Positions 24,708 to 32,717 of a DNA stretch of 47,946 bases are shown in pieces. Source of the DNA: JABFXC01 sp045804265 (GTDB lineage: Bacteria > Gemmatimonadota > Gemmatimonadetes > Gemmatimonadales > Gemmatimonadaceae). The stretch is from assembly GCA_045804265.1 (NCBI GenBank), contig JBJMNK010000062.1, positions 1 through 47,946 of the forward strand, given 5' to 3'. The notes under the pieces were generated by a model, which saw only the letters and a list, made by a program, of their open reading frames with translations, searched no databases and was not told the origin of the DNA. Both the position numbers and the translations under genes were made by a program. How positions within the stretch are numbered: position 1 is the stretch's first letter; each line of letters begins with the position of its first letter.

Positions 24708-25436
24708 TCAGGACGTGATCTTGGGAGCGGACTTGGGCCGTACTGCTCCATGGTCGATTGGTTCCACTCCGCGTGGCAGGAACAGCCAGTCGTAGAGCAG
24801 CGCTGCCGCCAGACCACCGACGATCGGGCCGATCCAGTAGACCAGGTGCCCCTCGAAGAAGTTGCTTGCCACCGCGGGGCCGAATGAGCGTGCGGGGTTC
24901 ATCGACGCGCCGGTGAGCGGGCCGATCGCGAGGATGTCGGCGCCGATCGTCAGGCCTATCGCGAGACCGCCGATCTTCGGCGCAGCCGGGTCGACCGCGG
25001 TGCCGAAGACGACGAACACGAGGAAGAACGTCGCGATCGCCTCGAGCGCGATGCCCTGCCCGAAGCCGACGTCGATCGCCAGCGACTGGCTCCCGCCGTG
25101 CGTCATGTTGAACAGCATCTCGGGGAACAGTCCCTTGAGCGCGTAGGCCGCGATCACCGCGCCAAGGAGCTGCGCCGCCAGGTACAGCCCCGCCATCATC
25201 GGCTCGATGCGCCGCGTGACGAGAAAGCCTAACGTCACGGCCGGATTGAGGTGTCCCGACACCCGCATCGTCGCCGAGACGAGCACGGCGAGGATGATCG
25301 CGTGCGCGAGCGCGACCTCGATCAGCCCGGCACCAGAGCCGGGGTTCTTGGTCTGCATGATCGCCGCGCTCCCGATGAAGACGAGCGCGAACGTCCCGAT
25401 GAATTCCGCCGTGAAATGCCGTAGTGAGTCGCGCAT
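24708..25436 (-). CDS. Aquaporin / MIP-family channel
   Basis: The 242-residue channel of the major intrinsic protein family has both asparagine-proline-alanine boxes, GHLNPAVT (about 63-70) and GASMNPARSFGPAV (about 184-197), and six hydrophobic helices. It conducts water or small neutral solutes. The Arg after the second NPA box (the NPAR selectivity arginine) favours an aquaporin-like over a glycerol-type filter, but this cannot be settled by eye. The start is the ATG at 25436 (MRDSLRHFTAEFIGTF). It lies downstream of the pyrophosphatase gene, separated by an inverted repeat, so it is probably a separate transcript. Confidence 0.9.
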   Translation of the reverse strand: MRDSLRHFTAEFIGTFALVFIGSAAIMQTKNPGSGAGLIEVALAHAIILAVLVSATMRVSGHLNPAVTLGFLVTRRIEPMMAGLYLAAQLLGAVIAAYALKGLFPEMLFNMTHGGSQSLAIDVGFGQGIALEAIATFFLVFVVFGTAVDPAAPKIGGLAIGLTIGADILAIGPLTGASMNPARSFGPAVASNFFEGHLVYWIGPIVGGLAAALLYDWLFLPRGVEPIDHGAVRPKSAPKITS

Positions 25437-25464
25437 GTGTGCGGTGGGGGTGAGGTTGGCGACG

Positions 25465-25555
25465 AGCTGTAAGCCGTAAGCGGCAAGCAGTCAGCGGACC
25501 GCGGAACTGCACCGTCGTCAACGGCGTACGCTGACTGCGTACCGCTTACAGCTTA
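25465..25555. repeat. Imperfect inverted repeat with AAGCGGCAAGCAGTCAGCG words
   Basis: The left arm at about 25465-25496 (AGCTGTAAG then CGGCAAGCAGTCAGCG) pairs with the right arm at about 25529-25555 (CGCTGACTGC then CCGCTTACAGCTT). It lies downstream of ppa and upstream of the aquaporin gene on the minus strand. It could be the ppa terminator. Related words recur at 34276-34368 and 43404-43545. Confidence 0.7.
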
Positions 25556-25565
25556 TCGCTGCCGT

Positions 25566-26108
25566 TCAGGTGCCCGGCGTGAAATAGGTCTTCTCGTACA
25601 GCGCGATCGATTCCCGGATCGTGTTCATCGCGTACTCGCTCTTCTCCCAGCCGAGGATCGTCACGCGCTTCCCCTCGAGATCCTTGTAGATGTGGAAGAA
25701 GTGCTCGATCTCGGCGAGGTAGTGCTGCGGCAGGTCGGCGATGTCGAAGTACTCGTTGTGGAACGGGTCGGCCGCGGGAACGGCGAGAATCTTGTCGTCG
25801 GGCTCGCCCTTGTCGAGCATCTTGAGGACACCGATCGGACGCACCTCGATCTGGCATCCGGGGAACGTCGGCTCGTTGATGCGAACGAGGACGTCGAGCG
25901 GGTCGCCGTCCTCGAAGAGCGTGCGCGGAATGAAGCCGTAGTCTCCCGGATAATGCACCGCCGAGTAGAGGACCCGGTCCAGCTTCATCAGACCGGTCTC
26001 CTTGTCCAGCTCGTACTTGTTGCGGCTGCCGCGCGGAATCTCGATCACCGCGGTCACGAGCTCCGGCGGGTTGGACCCCGGCGCGATGTCCTTCCAGGCG
26101 TTGATCAT
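25566..26108 (-). CDS. ppa: Inorganic pyrophosphatase (family I)
   Basis: The 180-residue cytoplasmic enzyme hydrolyses pyrophosphate to phosphate, pulling biosynthetic reactions forward. Family I signatures are present: IPRGSRNKYELDKETG (about 24-39), SAVHYPGDYGFIPRTL (about 50-65) and the metal-binding EDGDPLDVLV (about 67-76), followed by the usual PIGVLKMLDKGEPDDKILAV. The length is normal for bacterial hexameric PPases. The ATG overlaps the stop of the aldo/keto reductase gene (ATGA on the minus strand), so the two genes are coupled, an unusual pairing without a known metabolic reason. Confidence 0.95.
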   Translation of the reverse strand: MINAWKDIAPGSNPPELVTAVIEIPRGSRNKYELDKETGLMKLDRVLYSAVHYPGDYGFIPRTLFEDGDPLDVLVRINEPTFPGCQIEVRPIGVLKMLDKGEPDDKILAVPAADPFHNEYFDIADLPQHYLAEIEHFFHIYKDLEGKRVTILGWEKSEYAMNTIRESIALYEKTYFTPGT

Positions 26109-27253
26109 GCCCGTCCCGCCGCCTGCGCCCCGGGCGTCGCCGCTCCCGTCGCGGCAGCGGCGCCGGCCGTCGCCGACCCGGATCCGGCTTTCGCGTTAGG
26201 CGGATAGACGCGGTTGTAGGCGCCGCCGTCGCGCACCATCTCGCCCTTGTAGCTCATCGGCTCCTCGATCACGCCGAAGTTGCGCTCGTGGAGCTCCTCG
26301 ATCCGCTGCATCTCGGCGGCGGTCAGGTCGGGAAGGTCGACGGCGCCGGCGAACTCGCGCAGCTGCTCGTCGTCGTAGACGTTAGGCAGCGTCGTCACCA
26401 CCCGTGGCTCGGCCAGCAGCCACTTGAGCGCGGCCTGGCCGAGCGTCATCCGCTCCTGCAGGAACCCGAGTGTCGCGACCTTCTTCACGCCATTCACCAG
26501 CCATGACCGCGGCCGGTGCCGGCGGTGGTCGTTGGCGGCGAACTCCGTATTCTCGGTGTATTTTCCCTCGAGCATCCCCGACGCGTGGGTGACGCGGATG
26601 TTGAAGCAGCAGCTCGGCGAGTGCCTCACCGCCGCCTCGATCATCGCCGTCCCCGGATGCTGCTCGAGGATGTTCCAGATCATCTGGATGGTGTCGATGT
26701 CCGGCTCGCGCTCGATCAGGTCCGTGGCCTCGTAGAGCCATCCGATCGCCGGCCCGAACGCGGCGCCCCAGGCGCGGATCTTCCCCTCGCGCTTGAGATC
26801 GCGCAGCGTCTGCCAGAGCGCGCGGTCGTGGACGTGCGGCATCTTGACGTTGTGCATCTGCAGCACGTCGATGTAGTCGGTGCCTAACCGCTGGAGGCAG
26901 CGATCGACCGCGCTCCGGATGTACTGCGGGTCGGTGCGCTGCGGCAGCTCCATCTGCCCGCGTCGCGCGCTCGCCGCCGCTTCGTCGTAGATGTCGTAAC
27001 CGACTTTCGTCCCGATCACGACCTTGTCGCGCATTCCCTTGAACGCGGTCGCGAGCTGGCGCTCACTGCGCCCGTTGCCGTAGCTGTCGGCCGCATCGAA
27101 GAACGTGATGCCGAAGTTGTCGTGCGCGCGGCGCAGCATCGCGACCGCTTCGTCGTCGGTCTTCTCGCCCCACCAGCCGGTCGAGAGCGTCCACGTCCCG
27201 AACCCGACTTCGCTTACTTCGACGTCGGCTCGGGGAAATTTCCGGTAGCGCAT
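26105..27253 (-). CDS. Aldo/keto reductase family oxidoreductase
   Basis: The 382-residue NADPH-dependent TIM-barrel oxidoreductase has the catalytic Asp and Tyr in FFDAADSYGNGRSE (about 53-66), Lys in VVIGTKVGYD and the His in DVLQMHNVKMPH. The body of about 345 residues is normal. The last ~35 residues are an Ala/Gly-rich low-complexity tail (SGSATAGAAAATGAATPG) not expected in the family. It resembles the large predicted-oxidoreductase group of the family; the substrate is unknown. Its stop is coupled to the ppa start. Upstream is hemB, with a gap of about 115 bp holding GC-rich hairpins. Confidence 0.88.
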   Translation of the reverse strand: MRYRKFPRADVEVSEVGFGTWTLSTGWWGEKTDDEAVAMLRRAHDNFGITFFDAADSYGNGRSERQLATAFKGMRDKVVIGTKVGYDIYDEAAASARRGQMELPQRTDPQYIRSAVDRCLQRLGTDYIDVLQMHNVKMPHVHDRALWQTLRDLKREGKIRAWGAAFGPAIGWLYEATDLIEREPDIDTIQMIWNILEQHPGTAMIEAAVRHSPSCCFNIRVTHASGMLEGKYTENTEFAANDHRRHRPRSWLVNGVKKVATLGFLQERMTLGQAALKWLLAEPRVVTTLPNVYDDEQLREFAGAVDLPDLTAAEMQRIEELHERNFGVIEEPMSYKGEMVRDGGAYNRVYPPNAKAGSGSATAGAAAATGAATPGAQAAGRA

Positions 27254-27303
27254 CTGCGAGTCTCCACGATCGGCCGCGCATGACTGGCGCGGCGCTCAGT
27301 GCG

Positions 27304-27358
27304 TCAGCCGCGCACGGTGCGCGCGGCATCGAATGCCTCAGCCGCGCGTGCGCGCGGC
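27304..27358 (-). terminator. Duplicated GC-rich hairpin downstream of hemB
   Basis: Two similar stem-loops follow the hemB stop on the minus strand. They are GCCGCGCacggTGCGCGCGGC (about 27307-27327) and GCCGCGCGTGCGCGCGGC (about 27341-27358), each preceded by TCA. They are directly repeated and could end hemB transcription. There is no T-run, so an intrinsic terminator is only a suggestion. Confidence 0.45.
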
Positions 27359-27367
27359 GGCCGTATG

Positions 27368-28345
27368 TCAGCGGCGCAACAGCCCCGCTGCTTCACGGGC
27401 GAAATACGTGATGATCATGTCGGCACCGGCGCGACGGATCGAGAGCAGCGAATCCATCATCACCCGCTCGCGGTCGATCCAGCCACGCTCGGCTGCCGCA
27501 TGAATCATAGCGTACTCCCCACTCACCTGGTACGCAGCGACGGGATAGCGCGTCGCGTCCTTCACCTGCCGGATGATGTCGAGGAACGGGCCGGCCGGCT
27601 TCACCATCACGATGTCCGCGCCCTCGTCGATGTCCTCCAGCGCCTCGCGCACCGCCTCGTCCGCGTTGGCCGGATCCATCTGGTATCCACGACGGTCGCC
27701 TGACTTCGGCGTACTCTCGGCGGCGTCGCGAAATGGTCCGTAGAACGGCCCGGCGAATTTCGCCGAGTAGGCCATGATCGGCGTGTTCTCGAACCCCTCG
27801 TCGTCGAGCGCGTCGCGGATCGCGCCGACGCGTCCATCCATCATGTCGCTCGGTGCAACGATGTCGGCGCCGGCGCGCGCGTGCGACAGCGCCTCTTTCG
27901 CGAGCAGCTCCAGCGTCTCGTCATTCACGACCTCGCCGTCGCGCAACACGCCGCAGTGGCCGTGATCGGTGTACTCGCACATGCACACGTCGGTGATCGC
28001 GACGATGTCGGCAACATCACGCTTGAGCGCGCGCAGTGCCTGTTGCACCGGCCCCTGTTCATCCCAGGCCGAGGATCCGGTCGCATCTTTCGTATCGGGA
28101 ATTCCGAACAGCAGCACTCCACCGATCCCCGCATCGCGCGCCGCGCGCGCATCCTTCACCAGCTCGTCGACCGACGTCTGGAAACATCCCGGCATCGACG
28201 CGACCGGTGTTCTCACACCCTTTCCCGAACGTACGAACAACGGAAGGATGAGCTGCGAGGGATGCAGCCGCGTCTCGCGCACGAGACTGCGCAGCGCCTC
28301 GGTGCGACGGAGGCGGCGTGGACGATGTTCGGGAAAGCCAGGCAT
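27368..28345 (-). CDS. hemB: Delta-aminolevulinic acid dehydratase (porphobilinogen synthase)
   Basis: The 325-residue TIM-barrel enzyme condenses two 5-aminolevulinate molecules to porphobilinogen, the second committed step to tetrapyrroles. It shows the cysteine-rich zinc site DVCMCEYTDHGHCG (about 118-131). The catalytic lysines lie in AYSAKFAGPF (about 195-204) and IVMVKPAGPFLD (about 246-257). The N-terminal RPRRLRRTEALRSLVRET is family-typical. The zinc-type site implies a zinc-dependent rather than purely magnesium-dependent enzyme. It is on the same strand as hemC and cobA-hemD, separated from hemC by a small exported-protein gene. Confidence 0.96.
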   Translation of the reverse strand: MPGFPEHRPRRLRRTEALRSLVRETRLHPSQLILPLFVRSGKGVRTPVASMPGCFQTSVDELVKDARAARDAGIGGVLLFGIPDTKDATGSSAWDEQGPVQQALRALKRDVADIVAITDVCMCEYTDHGHCGVLRDGEVVNDETLELLAKEALSHARAGADIVAPSDMMDGRVGAIRDALDDEGFENTPIMAYSAKFAGPFYGPFRDAAESTPKSGDRRGYQMDPANADEAVREALEDIDEGADIVMVKPAGPFLDIIRQVKDATRYPVAAYQVSGEYAMIHAAAERGWIDRERVMMDSLLSIRRAGADMIITYFAREAAGLLRR

Positions 28346-28414
28346 GCTGCGTAATCTAGCGCGGCGAGCATGTGTGGCGAGCGCGCGCGCCGCAGCTGCG
28401 CCCAGGCTACAGCA

Positions 28415-28945
28415 CTAGAACGCGAAGCTCACGCCAAGCTCCGGGCGTCCGCGCGCCACGATGAGCGGCACCTCCTGCCAATGCGTTCCGCCGACGTTGT
28501 AGCCGATGATTCCCCCAGCCGTCGCGCCGACAGCGCCGAAGAGCACCGCGCCAACGGTGCGTTCGAACTCCTCGCCGAACACCGGATCGCTTTCAGGAGC
28601 CCCGGGCAGTGACGGTCCAACCTCCGCTCCGACCGCTGCGCCGACGACCAGCCCGATGCCGATACCGACCCACGTATTCCGCGTGCGGCGAGGGCGCGTG
28701 CCGAGGTCGAGCCGCGCCACGCTCGCGCGCGGGACACGAATCGAGCGTTCACCGCTGAGCCCCACGATGACACTGTCGGTCGTGAGTGCGACCAGACGCC
28801 CCTCGTAGCGATGCTCCTCACGCCCCGTCAGCAGCATGCGCACCTTCACGCCGGAATCGAGCTGGATTGCCTGCGCACTGACGGGAATGGCGCGGCCGCT
28901 CATAACGAGGGCGGCGCAGAGCAGCGTGATCCGAGTAGAGCGCAT
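28415..28945 (-). CDS. Small exported protein with C-terminal glycine-zipper membrane segment
   Basis: The 176-residue protein has a signal peptide (LLCAALVMSGRAIPVSAQ), then a short beta-rich region (YEGRLVALTTDSVIVGL, RSIRVPRASVARLDLGT). A Gly/Ala-rich helix pair follows (WVGIGIGLVVGAAVGAEVG and GAVLFGAVGATAGGIIGYNV), and it ends in GTHWQEVPL and PELGVSFAF. The layout suggests an envelope protein of unknown function. The same layout, including the Thr-His-Trp-x-Glu-Val and final P-E-x-x-V features, appears in the protein at 45235-45825. It lies between hemC and hemB but has no evident heme-related motif. Confidence 0.6.
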   Translation of the reverse strand: MRSTRITLLCAALVMSGRAIPVSAQAIQLDSGVKVRMLLTGREEHRYEGRLVALTTDSVIVGLSGERSIRVPRASVARLDLGTRPRRTRNTWVGIGIGLVVGAAVGAEVGPSLPGAPESDPVFGEEFERTVGAVLFGAVGATAGGIIGYNVGGTHWQEVPLIVARGRPELGVSFAF

Positions 28946-29029
28946 GAGGTGCCTCGTGTGCGTGGTTCGCCGAGCCCCGCTGCAATCCTCGCCCGCCCTG
29001 TGCGAATTGCTATACGTACGGTGACGTAG

Positions 29030-30007
29030 CTACTCGGGCTGTGGCTTGGGCAAGTCACTCGCCTCACGCAATCCCTCGAGAATTTCCTCCCCGCCGCGCA
29101 GCCGGATGATCGACGCCAGGCGCTCGGCGTCGGCCGCTGCGGTCGCTGGATGAAAGACGAGCTGCTCGCGAATCATCACCTTGCCACGCACGTCCGAGAG
29201 GAATGCATGCAGCGTCCATCCTTCCGCGCCCTCGACGGCGAGCGCGCCGATCGGCACCTGGCAGCCTCCCTCGAGCGCGGCGAGGAACGCACGCTCGGTG
29301 TTCACCGCGATCGCCGTCGGTTCGTGATTCAGTGAGCGCAGCACCGGCCCGAGCTCATCGTCGTTCTCGCGGCCCTGCACCGCGATCGCGCCCTGCCCTG
29401 CAGCTGGCAGCCACCGCGGCGCGTCGAGATAGAAGGCGATGCTCTGCTTCGCGTCGAGGCGATGCAGCCCCGCTGCGGCGAGGATCGCCGCGTGCACCTG
29501 GCCGTCCTCGACTTTGCGCACGCGGGTCGGCACGTTGCCGCGCAGCTCGACCACCTCGACGTCGGGCCGAAGCGCAAGCAGCTGCGCGCGGCGTCGCAGG
29601 CTCGACGTGCCGATGCGTGAGCCGCGGGGAATCTCGGCCAGCGTTTCCGCCGACACGTTGTTGTTCAGGACGAGCGCGTCGCGGGGATCTTCGCGCTCGA
29701 GGACCGCGAGCACCGGAAGGCCGTCAGGCGCTTGCGTCGGCAGGTCCTTGAGCGAGTGCACGCAGCAGTCGACCGTCCCCTTCGCCAGCGCGTCCTCGAG
29801 CTCCTGCGTGAACAACCCCTTGCCACCGATCGACGCGAGCGGGACGTCGAGCTTCTTGTCGCCGACAGTGGTGAAGGTCCTCAGCTCACTCGACACGCCG
29901 CGACCGGCGAGTGCCTGCTGGACCATTCGCGCCTGCCGCAGCGCGAGCTCGGAGCCGCGCGTCGCGATCCGCACCGGCTCGCCCGGTGCCCGCCGCCTGA
30001 CGGTCAT
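29030..30007 (-). CDS. hemC: Hydroxymethylbilane synthase (porphobilinogen deaminase)
   Basis: The 325-residue enzyme polymerises four porphobilinogens into hydroxymethylbilane on a covalent dipyrromethane cofactor. Key signs are IATRGSELALRQA (about 13-25), the catalytic CCVHSLKDLPT (about 81-91), RGSRIGTSSLRRRAQL, and the cofactor-binding cysteine in LEGGCQVPIGAL (about 248-259). The ATG at 30007 has a strong Shine-Dalgarno (GGGAGG) seven bases upstream. The 14 bases that open this gene are repeated twice immediately upstream, giving two mini-ORFs between hemD and hemC. It is followed, 84 bp on, by the small exported-protein gene. Confidence 0.95.
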   Translation of the reverse strand: MTVRRRAPGEPVRIATRGSELALRQARMVQQALAGRGVSSELRTFTTVGDKKLDVPLASIGGKGLFTQELEDALAKGTVDCCVHSLKDLPTQAPDGLPVLAVLEREDPRDALVLNNNVSAETLAEIPRGSRIGTSSLRRRAQLLALRPDVEVVELRGNVPTRVRKVEDGQVHAAILAAAGLHRLDAKQSIAFYLDAPRWLPAAGQGAIAVQGRENDDELGPVLRSLNHEPTAIAVNTERAFLAALEGGCQVPIGALAVEGAEGWTLHAFLSDVRGKVMIREQLVFHPATAAADAERLASIIRLRGGEEILEGLREASDLPKPQPE

Positions 30008-30076
30008 CGCTCGCCTCCCGACGTTCGTCGCCTAACGGTCATCGTCGGCGCTCGCGGTTCGTTGCCTGACGGTCAT
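30008..30076 (-). repeat. Duplicated hemC start region with two coupled mini-ORFs
   Basis: On the minus strand the word ATGACCGTYAGGC occurs three times, beginning at 30076, 30042 and 30007, in units of 34 and 35 bp. The first ATG overlaps the hemD stop (ATGA) and encodes MTVRQRTASADDDR, ending at a TAG inside CGTTAGG. The second encodes MTVRRRTSGGER, and its TGA overlaps the hemC ATG. The hemC protein itself begins MTVRRRAPGE. The first and third ATGs are in the same frame and the second is not. The layout suggests duplication of the gene start and possibly stepwise translational coupling from hemD to hemC. Confidence 0.8.
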
Positions 30077-31641
30077 CGCTGGTTCCCGATTCGCGTTTCG
30101 CGTCGCTGCGCCCAGTCGGCAACGATCGCCTCGGCCAGCGCCGCGGTGGTGCTCGTCGCCGACTCGACCGCCACCGTCAGCCCCGCCTCGCGCGCCGCCG
30201 CCGCGGTGATCGGCCCGATGCACGCGGCGAGAGCCTTCGCCGCCACCGCGCCCACCGCGTCGACGAATGCCTTCACTGCTCCCCCCGATGCGTACGCGAC
30301 GTAATCGACCTCATCGCGCTCGAGCGCTCCGGCGGCGGCGCGTGCACCGTCGGCGTCGGGCACCGAGCGATAGGCGGCGACGCTGTCGACCAGCGCGCCC
30401 AGCCGCGCCAGGCCCGTCGTGAGGACGTCGCGCGCATCGACCGCGGCGACGTAGAGAAACCGCGCATTGCGGACGTCGCCGCGCGTGCCTAACGCGTCGA
30501 GCAGCCCTTCGGCGACGAATCGCTCCGGGACGACGTCGCAGGCGAGCCCGCGGGCGAGCATCGCGTCGGCCGTCGCCGGCCCGACCGCGCACAGCTTTCG
30601 TCCGGCGAGCGCTCGTGCGTCGAGACCGTAGTCTCGGAGCGCGGTCCAGAACAGCTCGACCGCGACCTGGCTCGTGAATGCCAGCCACTCGTAATCATGC
30701 AGCCGCGCGACGGCGGCGCGGAGCGGCGCCTGGTCGAGCGCCTCGATGCGCGTGGCCGGCGCCTCGATCACCGCCGCGCCGAGTGCGCGCAGCCGCTCGG
30801 CCATCCCGCCGGTGCGCGCGCCGGCGGGGATCGCCGCGGCGCGCGTTACGACGACGCGCGCGCCGAACAGTGGCCGCTGCTCCAGCCAGGCGATGCGCTC
30901 TCGGAGGGCGACCACCGGACCGATGACGGTGATCACCGGCGCGCCGATCCCGGCCGCCGCGGCGCGGGCGGCGAGCGTGCCTAACGTGGCGATCACCGTC
31001 CGCTGCCCGGGGTGCGTCCCCCATTGCACCGCCGCCGCGGGGGTATCGAGCGACATCCCGCCCGCGGCCAGCGCGTCGGCGATCCGCGGCAGCGTCTTCA
31101 CTCCCATGTAGAGCACGATCGTCCCGCCGCTGCGGGCGAGCGCGGCCCAGTCGGTGCGCCCCTCGGGCTGCGACGGGTCTTCGTGCCCGGTCACGAACGT
31201 CACCGAGGTCGCCACCCCGCGATGTGTCACCGGGATCCCCGCGTATGCCGGCGCCGCGATGCCGGCGGTGACGCCAGGTACGATCTCGAACGCCACACCC
31301 GCATCGCGCAACGCCTCCGCCTCCTCGCTCCCCCGCCCGAAGACGAACGGGTCGCCGCCCTTGAGGCGGACGACCCGCTGGCCGCTCCTGCCTAACGCGA
31401 CGAGCAGGGCGTTGATCTCGTCCTGTCGCGCCGACGCCGCGCTCCCCCCCCGCTTCCCGACGTCGTGGCGCTCGGGGCGGCCGCGACTGTCGGGAGCGGG
31501 AAGGAGCGCCGGGTTCGCGAGGGCGTCGAAGACCACCGCGTCGCAGTCGTCGAGCAGCTGGCGGCCGCGGACGGTGAGCAGCCCCGGATCTCCCGGGCCG
31601 GCCCCGACGAGGTAGACGATGCCGGAGGAATTATTCGCCAT
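30073..31641 (-). CDS. cobA-hemD: Bifunctional uroporphyrinogen-III C-methyltransferase / uroporphyrinogen-III synthase
   Basis: The 522-residue fusion has an SUMT domain (about 5-245) and a HemD domain (about 258-515). The SUMT signatures are VYLVGAGPGDPGLLT, VRLKGGDPFVFGRGSEEAEA, GIPVTHRG and IVLYMGVKTL. This half methylates uroporphyrinogen III to precorrin-2 (siroheme/B12 branch). The HemD half (ARVVVTRAAA, YEWLAFTSQVAVELFW, DYVAYASGGAVKAFVD) closes hydroxymethylbilane to uroporphyrinogen III. Substrate production and diversion thus sit in one chain. This fusion is known in several bacterial groups. The precorrin-2 branch may serve the cobalamin-dependent radical SAM enzyme of this window. 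It lies 54 bp downstream of ccmD. Confidence 0.93.
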   Translation of the reverse strand: MANNSSGIVYLVGAGPGDPGLLTVRGRQLLDDCDAVVFDALANPALLPAPDSRGRPERHDVGKRGGSAASARQDEINALLVALGRSGQRVVRLKGGDPFVFGRGSEEAEALRDAGVAFEIVPGVTAGIAAPAYAGIPVTHRGVATSVTFVTGHEDPSQPEGRTDWAALARSGGTIVLYMGVKTLPRIADALAAGGMSLDTPAAAVQWGTHPGQRTVIATLGTLAARAAAAGIGAPVITVIGPVVALRERIAWLEQRPLFGARVVVTRAAAIPAGARTGGMAERLRALGAAVIEAPATRIEALDQAPLRAAVARLHDYEWLAFTSQVAVELFWTALRDYGLDARALAGRKLCAVGPATADAMLARGLACDVVPERFVAEGLLDALGTRGDVRNARFLYVAAVDARDVLTTGLARLGALVDSVAAYRSVPDADGARAAAGALERDEVDYVAYASGGAVKAFVDAVGAVAAKALAACIGPITAAAAREAGLTVAVESATSTTAALAEAIVADWAQRRETRIGNQR

Positions 31642-31695
31642 ATGGAACTATTTTGTTCCCGCGCCGCACGTGCGTGACGCACCGGCGCGCCCTCG

Positions 31696-31887
31696 TCACG
31701 CCGCCGTGTCGGGTGGAGGTGGGGCGCCCGGCCGCGCTGGTGCCGCGGGCGCGGGCGCCCTCCGCCAGCGGCGGTCGAGCGCGCGCTGGCGCCGGACAAG
31801 CAGGAGCGCGTAGCCCACGTACACGATCCCCGCGACGACGTAGCCGGCGATCATGAAGTTCCCGTTGGACGGCGTGACGAAGTTCAT
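31696..31887 (-). CDS. ccmD: CcmD-like heme exporter subunit
   Basis: The 63-residue protein has a single membrane helix (MIAGYVVAGIVYVGYALLLV, about 12-31) followed by a basic stretch (RRQRALDRRWRR) and a Pro/Ala-rich tail. This is the layout of CcmD, which stabilises CcmABC and helps release heme-loaded CcmE. The ATG overlaps the ccmC stop (ATGA on the minus strand). The identification relies on position and the one-helix-plus-basic-tail pattern, since CcmD sequences are poorly conserved. A longer open frame covering this gene continues upstream through ccmC and ccmB in another frame and is a shadow. Confidence 0.78.
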   Translation of the reverse strand: MNFVTPSNGNFMIAGYVVAGIVYVGYALLLVRRQRALDRRWRRAPAPAAPARPGAPPPPDTAA

Positions 31888-32588
31888 TCCACTCCCTCGG
31901 CCGCGAGCAGCTCGTCGCGTTCGGTCGCCCAGCGGTAGCGCGCGCGCAGCAGTCCGACGAACAGCAGCAGGAACGCCGCGAGCGAGATGAGCAGCGTCGT
32001 CAGCATCGACCCCGGCAGCGACGGCGCGCTTGGCTTCAATACGATCGGCCGCGGATGCAGCGTGCGGAAGAGGTAGACGCTGAGGTGGATGAACGGCACG
32101 AGGATCGCCGCCAGCAGCCCGAGCACCGCCGAGTAGCGCGCGCGCATCGACCGCTCGTCGATCGACTGGCGGAGGAGCAGGAGGCCGAGCACCACGAACC
32201 AGAGGAAGAGCGTGAGCGTCAGGCGCGCATCCCACGTCCACCATGTCCCCCACACCGTCTTCCCCCAGATCGGTCCTGTCAGCAGCACGACCGACATGTA
32301 CACGAGTCCCACCTCGGCCGAGCTCTCCGCCATGCGATCGAGCCGCGGATCGCGCAGCCACAGGTAGAGCGCTGACGTCAGTGCGAGCAGCCCGAACGCG
32401 ACGTACAGCGCGATGAATGCCGAGGGGACGTGGATGTAGAAGATCTTCTGCGCGAGTCCCTGCCGCGCCTCGACCGGCGTGAACCAGATCGCGCGCGTGA
32501 CCGCACCGCAAACGGCGATCAACCCGGCGAGCAGCACGCCGTCGATCGCGCGGGTGGGACGCACCGGATGTGTCGAGGGAATCGGCAT
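31884..32588 (-). CDS. ccmC: Heme exporter protein CcmC
   Basis: The 234-residue polytopic protein of the HemY/CcmC-CcsA family loads heme onto CcmE during system I cytochrome c maturation. The tryptophan-rich heme-handling motif VWGTWWTWDARLT is present, with flanking histidines in FYIHVPSAFIALY and PFIHLSVYLFRTLHP. Six hydrophobic helices are visible. The ATG at 32588 (MPIPSTHPV) is preferred to a TTG 18 bases upstream. The gene follows ccmB after a 126-bp gap occupied by an inverted repeat. Confidence 0.93.
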   Translation of the reverse strand: MPIPSTHPVRPTRAIDGVLLAGLIAVCGAVTRAIWFTPVEARQGLAQKIFYIHVPSAFIALYVAFGLLALTSALYLWLRDPRLDRMAESSAEVGLVYMSVVLLTGPIWGKTVWGTWWTWDARLTLTLFLWFVVLGLLLLRQSIDERSMRARYSAVLGLLAAILVPFIHLSVYLFRTLHPRPIVLKPSAPSLPGSMLTTLLISLAAFLLLFVGLLRARYRWATERDELLAAEGVE

Positions 32589-32604
32589 CGGTGTGTAAGC
32601 TAAC

Positions 32605-32717
32605 AAGGGGTCGGGGGTCGGGGGTCAGCAACAGCTTTGCGCGCGGCAATCGCGGTCGCTCGCTTGCCACACGGAGCAGCGAACGCTTCGCCCCGACCCC
32701 TGACGCCCGACCCCTTA
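32605..32717. repeat. Inverted repeat of GGGGTCGGGGGTC words inside the ccm operon
   Basis: The left arm AAGGGGTCGGGGGTCGGGGG (from 32605, running to about 32629) pairs with the right arm ending ACGCCCGACCCCTTA (about 32690-32717), with about 60 bp between them. Both arms are tandem GGGGTC/GACCCC words. The right arm contains the ccmB stop codon. On the transcript it forms a G-rich hairpin between ccmB and ccmC that could act as an attenuator, processing site or G-quadruplex. Confidence 0.75.

Noticed and set aside
24060..24887. Several ORFs of 60-150 codons on both strands across repeat copy 2
   Set aside because: They are made of repeated Ser/Pro/Leu/Val words generated by CCTCGTCCC repeats and run into the ends of neighbouring genes.
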